Source: Fodinicola acaciae
Lineage (GTDB): Bacteria > Actinomycetota > Actinomycetes > Mycobacteriales > HKI-0501
Direction: 5' to 3'
DNA length: 64,000 bases
Assembly: GCF_010993745.1 (NCBI RefSeq)
Contig: NZ_WOTN01000001.1
Span: 2,359,235 to 2,423,234 of the forward strand
Notes under the pieces: model-generated
The model's input: the letters and a program-made list of their open reading frames with translations, nothing else
Told to the model about the DNA's origin: nothing
Databases searched by the model: none
In this document: piece by piece, positions 1 to 9,043 of the stretch
Position numbering within the stretch: the stretch's first letter is position 1
Layout: the number at the start of each line of letters is the position of its first letter
Position numbers and translations under genes: made by a program

Positions 1-947
1 TCCTGGTCGGCGCCGGGGCCGTGCAGCACGAGATGGTTCAGTCCGGCATCGACGTACGGCTTGATCTGCGCGACCGCGTCGTCCGGATCGGAGGCCACGA
101 TCCATCGCTTGGCGACCTGCTCGATCGGCAGCTCGTCGGCCAGCCGCTCCATCTCCTGCGCCGAGTCGACCGAGTGCTTCTGCTCGGCGGTCAGCGACAG
201 TGGGGCCCAGAACCGCGTGTTCTCCAGCGCGGCAGCGGGGTCGCGGTCGTAGGAGATCTTGATCTCGATCATCCGGTCGATCTCCACGGAGTCACGCTCG
301 GCGGCAGCGGCGCCTTCCGCGACGGCCGGCATCAGCTTGTCGGTGTAGAGCTCCATCCCTTTACCGGACGTGCAAATGACACCGTCGCCGGCGCGACCCG
401 CGTATTTGGCGACGACCGGGCCACCTGCCGCGATGTAGATCGGCACCGGCTTCTCCGGCCGGTCATAGATCTGCGCGTTGACCAGTTGGTAGTAGTCGCC
501 CTTGAAGTTCACGACGTCCTCGGTCCAGAGCTCACGGATGAGGCGTACGGCCTCCCGCAGCCGCGCGAACCTTTCCTTGAACTCCGGCCAGTCTCGACCG
601 GACACCGCGATCTCGTTCAGCGCCTCACCGGTGCCGACGCCCAGCATCACCCGGTCGTTGTACAGCAGCGCCATCGTCGCGAACGCCTGCGCGATCACCG
701 CCGGGTTGTAGCGAAACGTCGGCGTCAGCACGCTGGTGCCGATCTGTACACGATTGGTCCGCTCGCCGACCGCGGCCATCCAGGAAAGCGCGAACGGCGC
801 GTGTCCGCCTTCGTGACGCCACGGCAGGAAGTGGTCGGACACCACCACGCTGTCCAGGCCCACCTCCTCGGCCCGTACGGCGTACTCCACCAGGTCGCGC
901 GGACCGAACTGCTCCGCCGACGCCTTGTATCCGACCTTCAGGCCCAC
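1..947 (-). CDS. fgd: F420-dependent glucose-6-phosphate dehydrogenase (3' end cut by window)
   Basis: This cytoplasmic enzyme oxidises glucose-6-phosphate to 6-phosphogluconolactone and reduces cofactor F420, supplying F420H2 to other enzymes. The 315 residues present follow the mycobacterial Fgd1 sequence almost throughout: GYKASAEQF near residue 6, the SDHFLPW segment, [54 protein letters not shown] and [17 protein letters not shown]. Fgd1 is about 336 residues, so roughly the last 20 lie outside the window. The GTG start at 947 is chosen because AGGAGA lies just upstream and the protein then begins like Fgd1. A 91-base gap separates it from the upstream CoxL-like gene. F420H2 made here could feed the LLM-class and PPOX-fold enzymes of the polyketide cluster, but that link is inference. 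Confidence 0.95.
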   Translation of the reverse strand, partial: MGLKVGYKASAEQFGPRDLVEYAVRAEEVGLDSVVVSDHFLPWRHEGGHAPFALSWMAAVGERTNRVQIGTSVLTPTFRYNPAVIAQAFATMALLYNDRVMLGVGTGEALNEIAVSGRDWPEFKERFARLREAVRLIRELWTEDVVNFKGDYYQLVNAQIYDRPEKPVPIYIAAGGPVVAKYAGRAGDGVICTSGKGMELYTDKLMPAVAEGAAAAERDSVEIDRMIEIKISYDRDPAAALENTRFWAPLSLTAEQKHSVDSAQEMERLADELPIEQVAKRWIVASDPDDAVAQIKPYVDAGLNHLVLHGPGADQ

Positions 948-1038
948 GTTCTCTCCTAGTTCCTGTCGCGCGAGTGTCGCCAGTTCGTCTCCGGCATAAC
1001 ACCAGATCCGCGCCGGCACATCCCCGGGGGTCGGCGAC

Positions 1039-3453
1039 TCAGATCGCCTCGCCGCCGACCGCGCCACCCTCGCGGACCGGCAGCTCGGCGAAGATCGCCG
1101 GCGGCTCGCGCCAGAGATCCGGCAAAGTGCCGGCCCGCGCATCACGGATCGCCGTCCACACGCGCTGCGAGGTGCACGGCATGTCGATGTGCCGCACTCC
1201 GAGGTGGGACAGCGCGTCCACGACGGCGTTCTGCACCGCTGGCGTGGAACCGACCGTCGGTGACTCGCCGATCCCCTTGGCACCGAGCGGGTTCAGGCTC
1301 GTCGGAGTCTGGGTGTTCACCGCCTCCAGGGTCGGCAGGTCGGCCGCGGTCGGGATCGTGTAGTCGACCAGCGTGCCTGTCTGCGGATTGCCGTCCTCGT
1401 CGTACGCGTACTGCTCCCACAGCGCCTGAGCGATGCCTTGCGCGATGCCGCCGTGCTGCTGGCCCTGGACGATCAACGGGTTGAGGATCCGACCGCAGTC
1501 GTCGACCGCGACGTGCCGGACCGGCGTCACGTGTCCGGTCTCCGTGTCGACCTCCACCACGGCCAGGTGCGCGCCGAACGGGAAGGTGCCATCGGCCTGC
1601 TTGAAGTCCAACGCCGCCGCCAGTGGTCCGCCGTCGGCGCTTGCCGCCTGCGCGAGCTGGGGCCAGCTGACCATCGCACCTGGCACGCCGCGTACGCCGA
1701 GGCCGGCTTCGGTGGAGCCGTCGGCCGCCACGACCTCGATGTCCTCCGCGTTGGCTTCCAGCAGCGTCGCGGCAAGCTCGCGAGCTCGGTCGAGGACAGC
1801 TCCGGCGGCCTGGTTCACCGCGCTTCCACCGACCTGCAGCGAGCGCGATCCGCCGGTGCCACCACCGCGCGGCACGAGCGCGGTGTCGGACTGGACGAAG
1901 CTGATCCGTTCCAGCGGGATGCCGAGCGTGTCCGCGACGATCATCGAGAAGGACGTGGCGTGGCCCTGTCCGTGCGCCGACGTGCCGACCGAGATGGTCG
2001 CCGAGCCGTCGTCGTGGACCGTCACCGAGCCATACTCCTGACCGCCTCCGCCGCTGGTCACCTCGACGTACACGGCGACGCCGATTCCCAGCTGCCTGGT
2101 GTCGCCACGTTCGCGCCGCTTGGCCTGCTCGGCACGCAGCTCCGCGTAGTCCGCCACCCGCAGCAGCTCGTCCAGCGGGATCTCGTAGCCGCCGGTGTCG
2201 TACGTCGTGCCGACCACGGTCGTGTACGGGAAGTTGTCGGCCGGCAGGAGGTTGCGTCGCCGCAGCTCGACCGGATCGATGTCCAGTTCGGCCGCGGCCA
2301 GGTCCATCAGCCGTTCCAGGAAGGCCGCGGCCTCTGGCCTGCCGGCGCCGCGGAACGCGCCGACCGTCGTGGTGTTGGTCAGGGCCACGGCCGCCGCGTA
2401 CGAGATCTTCGGGATGTCGTAGACGCCTTGCGCCATCGCGTACGTCGTTTGCATCGCGAGCGCGCCGCCGAATCCGCCGTACGCACCAGCGTCGCCGATC
2501 ATCCGGCAGCGAAGGCCGGTGATCGCGCCGTCCCGTTTGAGTCCGAGCTCCACGTACTGGATTTGCGCGCGACCGTGCGCCATCGACACGAGGTTCTCCG
2601 AGCGTGTGTCGACCCACTTGACCGGACGGCTCAGCCGGCGCGCGATCGCGATGGCCACGCTGTGCTCGGCGATCACGCCTGCCTTGCCGCCAAATCCACC
2701 GCCAACGTGCGGCGCGATCACCCGCAACCGGTCCGGCGCCAGGTCCGGGAAGATCCGGCTGACCAGTCCCTGGAAGGCGTGCGGCATCTGGGTCGATACG
2801 TAGACCGTCAGATCGAAGTCGCCGTCGGCCGGCGCGGTCCCGTCGGCGAGCGCGTGTCCGGCTGGGACGACCGCGATCGCGTTTCCTTCCATTGGCACGA
2901 CCGCCATGCGCTGGTTGTCGATGCGAGCACGTACGACGACATCCGCGTCGGCCAGTACGTCGGTCTCGTCGGCGTCCCGCTCTCCCGCAGCGAGGTTGGT
3001 GCCGAGATCGTCGAACTGCAGCGGAGCATCAGGAGCCAATGCGAGCTCGGGGTCGATCACCGCTGGCAGCAGGTCGTAGTCGATGTCGACCAGCTCGGTC
3101 GCGTCGACCGCCGCCGCCTTCGTTTCGGCCACCACGACGGCGACAGGTTCGCCAACGAACCGGACCTTGCCGACCGCCAGCGGCGGCCGGCTGCACGCCT
3201 CGTTCACCGGGAAGAAGAGATGGAACGGCGAGATGTCCAGATCCGCCGCCGTATAGACCGCGACGACTCCAGACGCTTTCGCCGCTTCGGTCACGTCGAT
3301 AGCCGCGATCGTGGCGTGCGGCACCGGCGACCGCACGAAGGCCAGATGGAGCACTCCGTGGATGCGGAGGTTGTCGACGTAGCTGCCGCGGCCCTGGATC
3401 AGATCCGGGTCCTCGACGCGTGTGACGACGTTTCCAAGAATCGATCCAGGCAT
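1039..3453 (-). CDS. Xanthine dehydrogenase/CO dehydrogenase-family molybdopterin-binding subunit (CoxL-like)
   Basis: At 804 residues this is the usual length of the molybdenum-cofactor subunit of xanthine oxidase-family hydroxylases. The N-terminal part is the a/b hammerhead domain (GRGSYVDNL, then the HAxI and [11 protein letters not shown] segments). The rest is the cofactor-binding domain, with GGGFGGK near residue 250, FRGAGR near 365 and the catalytic GIGES near 740. The active-site loop reads AFRGAGR, close to the AYRGAGR type of form II CoxL-like proteins and unlike the AYxCSFR loop of true CO dehydrogenase, so CO oxidation should not be assumed. The FeS and FAD subunits that normally complete such enzymes are not adjacent. 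It starts 10 bases after the BtuF-like gene, so the two are probably cotranscribed. The substrate is unknown. Confidence 0.85.
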   Translation of the reverse strand: MPGSILGNVVTRVEDPDLIQGRGSYVDNLRIHGVLHLAFVRSPVPHATIAAIDVTEAAKASGVVAVYTAADLDISPFHLFFPVNEACSRPPLAVGKVRFVGEPVAVVVAETKAAAVDATELVDIDYDLLPAVIDPELALAPDAPLQFDDLGTNLAAGERDADETDVLADADVVVRARIDNQRMAVVPMEGNAIAVVPAGHALADGTAPADGDFDLTVYVSTQMPHAFQGLVSRIFPDLAPDRLRVIAPHVGGGFGGKAGVIAEHSVAIAIARRLSRPVKWVDTRSENLVSMAHGRAQIQYVELGLKRDGAITGLRCRMIGDAGAYGGFGGALAMQTTYAMAQGVYDIPKISYAAAVALTNTTTVGAFRGAGRPEAAAFLERLMDLAAAELDIDPVELRRRNLLPADNFPYTTVVGTTYDTGGYEIPLDELLRVADYAELRAEQAKRRERGDTRQLGIGVAVYVEVTSGGGGQEYGSVTVHDDGSATISVGTSAHGQGHATSFSMIVADTLGIPLERISFVQSDTALVPRGGGTGGSRSLQVGGSAVNQAAGAVLDRARELAATLLEANAEDIEVVAADGSTEAGLGVRGVPGAMVSWPQLAQAASADGGPLAAALDFKQADGTFPFGAHLAVVEVDTETGHVTPVRHVAVDDCGRILNPLIVQGQQHGGIAQGIAQALWEQYAYDEDGNPQTGTLVDYTIPTAADLPTLEAVNTQTPTSLNPLGAKGIGESPTVGSTPAVQNAVVDALSHLGVRHIDMPCTSQRVWTAIRDARAGTLPDLWREPPAIFAELPVREGGAVGGEAI

Positions 3454-3463
3454 GGTTTCGACT

Positions 3464-4264
3464 CTAGTCCGCTGACCGACCGGGCGGTCCGCTGCTGCGG
3501 AACATCTCCTGCAGCTGCCGGCCGATCACGTCCGCCGCAGTCGCCAACGTTGGGCCGTACCAGGTCAACGTACGACCGTCGACCAGCGCGCAGTCCTGAT
3601 CCGGGAAGCACTCCGGCCCGTCGTCCGCCGTGAAGGCGTACGGTTCGTCGGGCAGGACCACCAGCCGGGCGCCGCACGTCTGGATCTCGGCTAGCGTCGG
3701 CCGCGGATAGCGCTGCGGCTCGTCGGCGAACACATTGACGTATCCCAGACGAGCCAGAAGATCGCTGGCAAACGTATCGCCGCCGAGCACGACCCACGGT
3801 CGCCGCCACACCGGCACGACGACCGGGACCGGTCTATCGCGCCTGGGACTCGTCATCCACGAACGATCTGCGATCGCCAGCCAATCCGGCGTGCCGAGAC
3901 CACAAAACGCCAGCAGCCGGCGCAGCGAGTCGATCGCCTCGATCACAGTCCGTGGATTGGTCACCCACACCGCGATGCCAGCCGTCCGCAACGCGTCGAC
4001 GTCCTCCTTGCGGTTCTCCTCCATGTTGGCCAGCACCAGATCCGGCGCGCAGCCGATGATGTCGGGAACGCGCGGATATTTGCTGCCGCCGATCCGCCGC
4101 ACCTCCAGTCCTGCCGGATGCACGCAGAAGTCCGTGGCGCCGATGAGGATGTCGTGGTTGCTCCGCGCGATGCTCTCGGTCAAGGACGGTACGAGCGACA
4201 CGACACGACGCGGTGGCGCTGGAAGCTCCACACGATCGCCGCGATCATCGAGGGCCGCCGTCAT
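3464..4264 (-). CDS. Cytoplasmic BtuF/TroA-type helical-backbone binding protein
   Basis: The 266-residue protein matches the periplasmic-binding family used for cobalamin and ferri-siderophores (COG0614 type). It has the VVSLVPSLTESI start, the IGGSKYP turn, PDLVLANMEENR, and a C-terminal lobe with LARLGYVNVF. No signal peptide or lipobox precedes the domain, so it probably works in the cytoplasm, and no permease or ATPase gene is nearby. It starts 4 bases after the tetR stop and ends 10 bases before the CoxL-like gene, so the three form one transcription unit. A cytosolic ligand-binding or chaperone role is conceivable, but the ligand cannot be deduced. Confidence 0.75.
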   Translation of the reverse strand: MTAALDDRGDRVELPAPPRRVVSLVPSLTESIARSNHDILIGATDFCVHPAGLEVRRIGGSKYPRVPDIIGCAPDLVLANMEENRKEDVDALRTAGIAVWVTNPRTVIEAIDSLRRLLAFCGLGTPDWLAIADRSWMTSPRRDRPVPVVVPVWRRPWVVLGGDTFASDLLARLGYVNVFADEPQRYPRPTLAEIQTCGARLVVLPDEPYAFTADDGPECFPDQDCALVDGRTLTWYGPTLATAADVIGRQLQEMFRSSGPPGRSAD

Positions 4265-4268
4265 CCCG

Positions 4269-4847
4269 TCATTCCTCTTCCACGGTCGGCTGGAGATAGC
4301 GCTGGATGGTCGGACCGATCCACTGTGCGACCTCGTCCGCGGTCAGCGCCACCACCGGTGGGAACCTGAGAATGTAGCGGCAAAGCGCAAAGCCAAGCGC
4401 CTGTGTCGCGACGAGTCCGGCGCGCTTGGCGGCCGCGGCATCGTCGCCGTACGCGCTCCTGACCAGCGGCGCCAGCTGGCCAGCGAAGATCGTCCGGGCC
4501 TTCTCGGCCACAGCCTCGTTGGTGACTGCCGCTCGTAGGAGGGCCATCAGCGTTTCGTCGCCGTCCCACCGGAGGACCATGTGGCGCGCGAGGATCTCTC
4601 CCCACTGCTCAGGCGGCGAGGAGGCCAGATCCGGCAGCCGGAGATCGAACTCGGCCGCCAGGTAGAACAACTTCTCCTTGCTGCCGTAATAGCGCATCAC
4701 CATCGACGGATCGATCCCGGCGTCCGCGGCGATCGCCCGGATCGTGGCCCGCTCGTAGCCATCCAGTGAGAACCGTTGCCGCGCAGCGGCCAGGATGGCC
4801 GCCCTCGTGCCGTCCGACCGGCGGCCGGCGCTGTTACCCGAGTCCAT
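4269..4847 (-). CDS. TetR-family transcriptional repressor
   Basis: The 192-residue protein has an N-terminal helix-turn-helix (TRAAILAAARQRFSLDGYE followed by TIRAIAADAGIDPSMVMRYYGSKEKLF) and a helical ligand-binding domain of normal length. The ATG at 4847 is preferred to an upstream in-frame start at 4889, because the longer reading would translate through the palindromic operator array and adds no conserved residues. It is transcribed away from the FAD monooxygenase gene at 4957. Four 16-base palindromes lie between the two starts, so it very likely represses both itself and the monooxygenase and is released by an aromatic ligand. The ligand is inference. Confidence 0.9.
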   Translation of the reverse strand: MDSGNSAGRRSDGTRAAILAAARQRFSLDGYERATIRAIAADAGIDPSMVMRYYGSKEKLFYLAAEFDLRLPDLASSPPEQWGEILARHMVLRWDGDETLMALLRAAVTNEAVAEKARTIFAGQLAPLVRSAYGDDAAAAKRAGLVATQALGFALCRYILRFPPVVALTADEVAQWIGPTIQRYLQPTVEEE

Positions 4848-4933
4848 GCCAACAAGTGTAGGCCAACAACTGTTGACGTGGCTCGTCAATCAGATCTACC
4901 GTTGCCAACAGACGTTGGCCAACACTCGTTGGC
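4848..4933. promoter_or_regulatory. Four-copy palindromic operator between tetR and the FAD monooxygenase
   Basis: Four 16-base sites of the form GCCAAC-N4-GTTGGC are readable: 4848-4863 (one arm mismatch, GTAGGC), 4862-4877 (one mismatch, GTTGAC), 4904-4919 (perfect) and 4918-4933 (perfect). Sites 1 and 2 overlap by two bases and so do sites 3 and 4, giving a 14-base repeat within each pair and 42 bases from site 2 to site 3. Site 1 directly abuts the tetR start codon and site 4 ends 23 bases before the monooxygenase ATG. This is the expected arrangement for paired TetR dimers on a divergent promoter. Confidence 0.85.
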
Positions 4934-4956
4934 ACCCGACGACCCGAGGAGAGGAC

Positions 4957-6510
4957 ATGGCCATCACTTCCTCCGCAGAGCCGACCCGCGCACGCTCGCA
5001 GCAGCAAAAAGCCGACGTTCTCGTCGTCGGCGCAGGTCCGGCGGGCCTGCTCTTGGCCGGCGATCTGGCAACAGCAGGCGTACGCACCACCGTTCTGGAG
5101 CGACGCGGCGCCGAGTCCAACCTGAGCCGAGCATTCGCCGTCCATGCGCGCTCGCTGGAACTACTCGATGCACGCGGTCTCGCTGACGAGCTGATCGCCA
5201 TGGGAACAAAGCTGTCCTCCGTGCGCCTGTTCAGCCGTTTCGACGTGCACTTGGACCGGCTCCCCAGCCGCTTTCCGTATCTCCTGGTCACCCCGCAGTA
5301 CAACGTCGAGCGCCTGCTGGAGCGCCGCGCGGTCGCGGCAGGCGCACAGATCGTGCGCGGCGCCGAGGTCGTGGCGCTTCACCAGGACGAGACCGGCGTC
5401 GACGTGACCGTTCGCCGGCACGCCAATGGGCCGACGGGCCGCGCCTCCGCGCTCGAGACGCAATACCGCGGCAGCTATCTCGTCGGCACCGACGGCGTAC
5501 GCAGCACTGTCCGCAAAGCGTTGAGCCTCCCGTTCCCGGGACGGTCCGCCGTGCAGTCCGTGATGCTCGCGGACGTACGACTGACGCAAACGCCGCCGGC
5601 CGTACTGACCGCCAACGGGACGAAGAACGGGTTCGCCTTCATCGCACCGTTCGGAGACGGCTGGTATCGAGTGATGGCCTGGAACCGACGGCACCAGCTG
5701 CCTGACTCCGCGCCCGTGGATCTCGGTGAGGTCGCGGCGATGACGCGAGAGGCGCTCGGCACCGACTTCGGCATGCACGACCCACGATTCCTGTCCCGGT
5801 TTCACAGCGACGAGCGCCAGGCGCCGCGTTATCGCGTTGGACGGGTCTTCCTCGCCGGCGACGCCGCGCACGTCCACTCCCCTGCCGGTGGACAAGGCAT
5901 GAACACCGGCCTGCAGGACGCCGCCAACCTGAGCTGGAAGCTCGCCGCGGCCGTACACGGATGCGCTCCGGACAGCCTCCTCGACAGCTACCAGGCCGAG
6001 CGGCATCCGGCCGGACAGGCGGTGTTGCGGTCCAGCGGCGCGATCCTGCGGATGGCTTTGGCCAGCCGTTGGTGGCAACGCGCTGCGCGAGCACTCGCTG
6101 GGACCCTGGTCAGCAACATCTCCGCGGTCAACCTCCGCGCTGGGCTCAGCGTGTCCGGGATCGCCGTACGCTATCCGGCTCCTCGCGGCTCACATCCGCT
6201 CATCGGACGCCGCGCCGCCGATGTGACGCTGGCAGCCACCGATGGCGGCGAGCGCCTCTACGAGGCACTCCGCGACGGCAAGTTCGTCCTGCTGGTGTCT
6301 TCGACGGCAACAGCCGGCCACACTGAGGTCTGGTCCGACCACGTTCGGATCGCAGTCGCCGGGACGACAGAGCCCGCCGACGTGTCTGCCCGGTATGTGT
6401 TGGTCCGGCCCGACGGATACGTCGCCTGGGCGGGATCCGACGAGACAGGCGCACTGCGCGCTCTTCGCGCATGGTGCCGCACACCGAAGTCGCGAGCGAC
6501 CGTCGGCTGA
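4957..6510 (+). CDS. FAD-dependent aromatic hydroxylase (PHBH/rifampicin monooxygenase type)
   Basis: This is a class A flavin monooxygenase of 517 residues that hydroxylates an aromatic or phenolic substrate using NAD(P)H and O2. The FAD-binding VVGAGPAGLLLAGDLA lies at residues 23-38. The VGTDGVRS motif and the GDAAHVHSPAGGQGMNTG motif follow in family order, and the last 100 or so residues form the thioredoxin-like tail seen in rifampicin monooxygenase and PgaE-type enzymes. The ATG at 4957 has GAGGAGAGG just upstream, and earlier in-frame starts would run through the operator array. Divergent TetR control suggests inducible detoxification of an aromatic compound. The gene is 23 kb from the polyketide cluster, so a biosynthetic role there is not supported. 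Confidence 0.88.
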   Translation: MAITSSAEPTRARSQQQKADVLVVGAGPAGLLLAGDLATAGVRTTVLERRGAESNLSRAFAVHARSLELLDARGLADELIAMGTKLSSVRLFSRFDVHLDRLPSRFPYLLVTPQYNVERLLERRAVAAGAQIVRGAEVVALHQDETGVDVTVRRHANGPTGRASALETQYRGSYLVGTDGVRSTVRKALSLPFPGRSAVQSVMLADVRLTQTPPAVLTANGTKNGFAFIAPFGDGWYRVMAWNRRHQLPDSAPVDLGEVAAMTREALGTDFGMHDPRFLSRFHSDERQAPRYRVGRVFLAGDAAHVHSPAGGQGMNTGLQDAANLSWKLAAAVHGCAPDSLLDSYQAERHPAGQAVLRSSGAILRMALASRWWQRAARALAGTLVSNISAVNLRAGLSVSGIAVRYPAPRGSHPLIGRRAADVTLAATDGGERLYEALRDGKFVLLVSSTATAGHTEVWSDHVRIAVAGTTEPADVSARYVLVRPDGYVAWAGSDETGALRALRAWCRTPKSRATVG

Positions 6511-6619
6511 TCCGAGGCCCGTGGGCGAGGGACACTCCGCAGCACCCTGCCGTGCGGCACCGCGCCGGTTTGGCATGATTCGGCAGTCACGCAGATCGTC
6601 CATCTCACCGGGAGGACCG

Positions 6620-8137
6620 ATGGCGCCGGGGCAAGCGGCCAATCGACCTGGACGCACTCGAAGGCAGGTCGCCGCGAAGCGGATCACCCGCGCCACGGCA
6701 GCGACGATCGCCGTCTGGGTCGCCGCAACGACCACAGTCGGCATCGCAGGCATCACGTCCGAGCCTGGCAGGTTGGCGGCAGCGCCGACCCCCAGCCCCA
6801 GCTCCTCGGTCAGCATCAGCTCAGCCCCTGGTTCGAGGCCGAATCCGACCTCCGACACCGAGGCCGAGCGGGCCGGCGCCAACAACTCCATCACCGACGT
6901 ACCAGGGATCACCGTCGGGTCCTACCAACGGACGGATGGTGCCTATCTCACCGGCACAACGGTGGTGCACGCCGCTCGCGGTGCCGTCGGCGGCGTCGAC
7001 CAGCGCGGCGGAGCGCCTGGCACACGAGAGACCGACCTGCTGAGTCCCTTGAATGCCAACTCGGCGGTCAACGCCGTGATGCTGACCGGCGGCAGCGCAT
7101 ACGGACTGGACGCCGCTGGCGGTGTAATGAGCTGGCTGGAGCAGCACCACCAAGGCGTAAGTGTCGGGCCGTCGCCAGCGCAGGTCGTACCCATCGTGCC
7201 AGCGGCGGTCATCTTCGATCTTGGCCGTGGCGGATCCTTTGAAGCGCGACCGACAGCTGAGTTCGGCACACGAGCGATCTCAGCCGCAGGCGCCGGGCCG
7301 GTGGTCTCCGGCACCGCCGGCGCCGGAACCGGAGCACGGGCCGGCGGCATCAAAGGCGGCCTGGGTACAGCCAGTGTCCGCCTGCCCGGCGGTGACATTG
7401 TCGGCGCCATCGTGATCGTGAACGCGGCCGGTTCGGCGACAGATCCCTCAGACTGTTCGATCGTCGGCGTCCGCTCCGGTCTGCCAGGAGAGTTCGCCGG
7501 CCTACGAACGCCGTCGGCGCGGGAATGCCTCACGACAGCGACCGCCGGCAACGCGCCGGCCCTCAACACGACAATCGCTGTCGTCGCCACCAACGCGGCC
7601 CTGGACAAAGCGGCCGCCGCACGGCTCGCTAGCGCCGGACAGGACGGACTTGCCAGGGCCATCACGCCCGCGCACAGCCTTGTGGACGGCGACACCGTCT
7701 TCGCCTTGTCGACCGGCGAAGGCGATCGCCTGTCGCCGTCGCAGCCGTCCGCGACAAACCAGCTGGATGCGCTCTATGCTGCCGCAGCACGTACGCTCAC
7801 GCGCGCGATCGCACACGCCGTTCTCGCTGCGACGTCGGCCAGGTCGATCGTCGCCTATTGCGACCGATATGCATCGGCGTGCGCCGGCACGGCCGCCGGC
7901 CAATACGGCCGGTGGGCCGGCCCACTCGCCCAGAGCCAGCCGGCGACTCCATCCGCTGCACCGAGTGGCTCGCACTCGCCAGCGCCAGGCATATCGGCAT
8001 CAACTCCGCACCCGACGGCGAGCCCACCCACCAGTCAAACCGCCGCTTGGGTGACCGTCGGCATCGCTGGTCTCGGCGTACTGGTCGCATTGATCATCGT
8101 CGCGGCTCGGATCACCCCACATCGAGGCCGCCTCTAA
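6620..8137 (+). CDS. Secreted, membrane-anchored P1/S58-family aminopeptidase (DmpA-like)
   Basis: The 505-residue protein has a hydrophobic N-terminal export segment (roughly residues 25-50, after an Arg/Lys-rich start), then a DmpA/L-aminopeptidase-D-esterase domain. Motifs include SITDVPGITVG near residue 92, MLTGGSAYGLDAAGGV, GGIKGGLGTAS and the NTTIAVVATNAAL segment, where the N-terminal nucleophile is expected after self-cleavage. A Pro/Ser/Thr-rich linker leads to a single C-terminal transmembrane helix (WVTVGIAGLGVLVALIIVAA) and a short basic tail. It is therefore probably anchored on the outer face of the membrane. The ATG at 6620 has GGGAGG upstream. A 29-base gap to the next gene suggests co-transcription. 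Confidence 0.8.
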   Translation: MAPGQAANRPGRTRRQVAAKRITRATAATIAVWVAATTTVGIAGITSEPGRLAAAPTPSPSSSVSISSAPGSRPNPTSDTEAERAGANNSITDVPGITVGSYQRTDGAYLTGTTVVHAARGAVGGVDQRGGAPGTRETDLLSPLNANSAVNAVMLTGGSAYGLDAAGGVMSWLEQHHQGVSVGPSPAQVVPIVPAAVIFDLGRGGSFEARPTAEFGTRAISAAGAGPVVSGTAGAGTGARAGGIKGGLGTASVRLPGGDIVGAIVIVNAAGSATDPSDCSIVGVRSGLPGEFAGLRTPSARECLTTATAGNAPALNTTIAVVATNAALDKAAAARLASAGQDGLARAITPAHSLVDGDTVFALSTGEGDRLSPSQPSATNQLDALYAAAARTLTRAIAHAVLAATSARSIVAYCDRYASACAGTAAGQYGRWAGPLAQSQPATPSAAPSGSHSPAPGISASTPHPTASPPTSQTAAWVTVGIAGLGVLVALIIVAARITPHRGRL

Positions 8138-8166
8138 GCACCCCTCAAACCACGTATAGTGCGCTT

Positions 8167-8868
8167 GTGATAGCAAAGCGGATGTTTTTGACTCTCAGGA
8201 TCAGCCTCGCCGCATCAGCGTTGGTTCTGCTCGTAGCGTCGACACAGCCAGCCACAGGAGCAACGCTCAGCGGTGTTGATCGTCGCTCCGCCGTCGGCGA
8301 CTGGCGAGCAACCGCTGTAGGCGCGAATGGCGTAGCCGCCAGCGACCCGCTGACTTGCAATGGCAACATCGACGGCCAGGTCACGGCTGCCTACACTGGC
8401 ACCACCCTGAGCAGCACACGCACCGACTACGCGGCCAAGATGTCCTGCACGTCCGGTCCACACGGCGAGACGATGACGGCCCTGCAAGAGACGCCGATCG
8501 TTCGGCTCAACGGCACGGACGTCCACGAAGGGCCGACAGGCAAGTGCGGCACGGCCACGCCTGCGACACCGTGTTCTCAGGTCGAGGCCAGGGGCAGCTA
8601 CACCTGTACGGGTAGCAAGACCTGCGCCGGCGACTATCAGATCGGCCACCGCTCGCTCATGATCTTGCCGGCCGGCTTCGAGTGGCGCGACGTACCCGCT
8701 GGCTGCCAGAAGACTGCTCCTCGCGACCTGCACTGCATCTGGCTCGGCGGCGTCGTCACCGTGCGCGAAAACCTCCCATCGAGTCCGCCTTCGACTGCTC
8801 CGACTGCAAATTTCTCCTCAAGCCCCTCCAAGTCCGCCGGATCAGGCGACGACATCCGAAATTCGTAG
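8167..8868 (+). CDS. Secreted cysteine-containing protein of unknown function
   Basis: The family is not recognised. The 233-residue product (GTG start at 8167; an ATG at 8182 is also possible) has a clear signal peptide, with hydrophobic LRISLAASALVLLVAST and a likely cleavage after ATGA near residue 32. The mature part holds about eight cysteines in pairs (LTCNG, MSCTS, GKCG, PCSQ, YTCTGSKTC, GCQ, HCIW), which suggests a disulfide-bonded extracellular domain. It ends in a Ser/Pro/Thr-rich tail without a membrane anchor. It follows the membrane-anchored peptidase by 29 bases on the same strand and could be its substrate or partner, but nothing in the sequence proves this. Confidence 0.65.
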   Translation: MIAKRMFLTLRISLAASALVLLVASTQPATGATLSGVDRRSAVGDWRATAVGANGVAASDPLTCNGNIDGQVTAAYTGTTLSSTRTDYAAKMSCTSGPHGETMTALQETPIVRLNGTDVHEGPTGKCGTATPATPCSQVEARGSYTCTGSKTCAGDYQIGHRSLMILPAGFEWRDVPAGCQKTAPRDLHCIWLGGVVTVRENLPSSPPSTAPTANFSSSPSKSAGSGDDIRNS

Positions 8869-8969
8869 TTGGGCGACCGAGCTTGTCGGACGAGAGGCCC
8901 AGACCAGCGATCGGCGCCACATGGAGCCCTCCAGCCGAGCTGCACGACGTCAGCAGTAGCTGCGTCATC

Positions 8970-8992
8970 CTGCCGACATTCACGGTCGGCAG
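8970..8992. terminator. Candidate hairpin between convergent genes
   Basis: CTGCCGAC and GTCGGCAG form a perfect 8-base stem around a 7-base loop. It lies in the 175-base gap between the convergent secreted-protein gene and the HNH endonuclease gene. No clear U-tract follows on either strand, so the call rests on position and stem strength. Confidence 0.45.
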
Positions 8993-9043
8993 AATCGTCG
9001 GCCAACATGTTCAGTTGTCCAAGCGGATCGGGGTGTCGGTCGA

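Noticed and set aside
1039-3453. Assignment as true carbon monoxide dehydrogenase
   Set aside because: The active-site loop is not the AYxCSFR type and the small and medium subunits are not adjacent.
1438-3633. 731-codon open frame on the plus strand
   Set aside because: It is antisense to the CoxL-like gene; its product is Arg/His/Asp-rich without any domain, as expected for the mirror of high-GC codons.
4957-6510. Inclusion of the FAD monooxygenase in the polyketide cluster
   Set aside because: It lies about 21 kb from the nearest cluster gene, has its own TetR control, and the intervening genes are housekeeping.
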